A stretch of DNA of 5,320 bases from JBFGCT01 sp041581055 (GTDB lineage: Bacteria; Actinomycetota; Acidimicrobiia; Acidimicrobiales; Ilumatobacteraceae): contig JBFGCT010000224.1 in NCBI GenBank assembly GCA_041581055.1, positions 1-5,320 on the forward strand, in the 5' to 3' direction. Shown piece after piece: positions 5,221 to 5,320 of the stretch. How positions within the stretch are numbered: position 1 is the stretch's first letter; every line of letters begins with the position of its first letter. Under the pieces are notes generated by a model. It was not told the origin of the DNA. It saw only the letters and a list, made by a program, of their open reading frames with translations, and did not search any database. The position numbers and the translations under genes are program-made.

Positions 5221-5320
5221 CAGCCGACGAAAGGCATCTTGACGACGTGGCCGTCGAGCGACTTGCCGCGCACGTCGACGATGACGTGCTGACCCTCCGG
5301 CGTCGCCGGTGGGAGGAAGG
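5220..5320 (-). CDS. gcvT: C-terminal end of a probable aminomethyltransferase (T-protein), rest outside window
   Basis: Reading the minus strand from the window edge gives 32 residues beginning FLPPATPEG and ending VVKMPFVG, with the stop complement at 5220-5222. The string VDVRGKSLDGHVVKMPFV matches the usual end of GcvT-family proteins, where the last beta-barrel closes with a V-D-(V/I)-R-G-K ... V-V-K-x-P-F pattern. GcvT takes the aminomethyl group from lipoyl-GcvH and passes the methylene unit to tetrahydrofolate, releasing ammonia, so it is the functional partner of GcvP. The neighbouring gcvP supports the name. A different GcvT-fold protein (YgfZ-like, or the C-terminus of a dimethylglycine or sarcosine dehydrogenase) is possible from so short a piece. 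It converges on the basic-tailed protein gene, so it must have its own promoter outside the window. Confidence 0.65.
   Translation of the reverse strand, partial: FLPPATPEGQHVIVDVRGKSLDGHVVKMPFVG

Overview
The window is GC-rich throughout, with strong G/C preference at third codon positions, a GTG start, and a GcvP of the long single-chain type. This suggests a high-GC actinobacterium, possibly of the Acidimicrobiia; that placement is inferred from style and gene content, not proven.

Layout, left to right. (1) Bases 3-863 (+): the 3' part of a secreted cell-wall hydrolase with two peptidoglycan-binding repeats, proline-rich linkers and a complete M23 zinc endopeptidase domain. Its N-terminus lies outside the window. 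(2) Bases 864-1291: a stretch with no intact gene. It holds a GC-rich hairpin just after the stop, a small tandem repeat, and on the minus strand what looks like a short coding sequence broken by a frameshift. (3) Bases 1292-1490: a tandem (two-aptamer) glycine riboswitch, ending about ten bases before the ribosome binding site of the next gene. (4) Bases 1512-4424 (+): complete gcvP, the glycine-decarboxylating P-protein of the glycine cleavage system. (5) Bases 4436-5107 (+): a small helical protein with a lysine/alanine/proline tail like histone H1, starting 11 bases after gcvP with no visible Shine-Dalgarno sequence. (6) Bases 5165-5220: four perfect tandem copies of a 14-bp unit. (7) Bases 5220-5320 (-): the last 32 codons of a converging gene that looks like gcvT, the aminomethyltransferase of the same pathway.

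The core logic is glycine catabolism. Glycine binding to the riboswitch is expected to raise expression of gcvP, whose product decarboxylates glycine and loads the aminomethyl group on GcvH; GcvT then passes the one-carbon unit to tetrahydrofolate. No gcvH is visible here. gcvT, if correctly named, lies on the opposite strand and so is not in the riboswitch transcript. The basic-tailed protein may be co-transcribed with gcvP, but its role is unknown. I found no clearly new multi-gene system. The least explained items are the basic-tailed protein with its unusual start region, the 14-bp repeat array, and the broken minus-strand reading frame.
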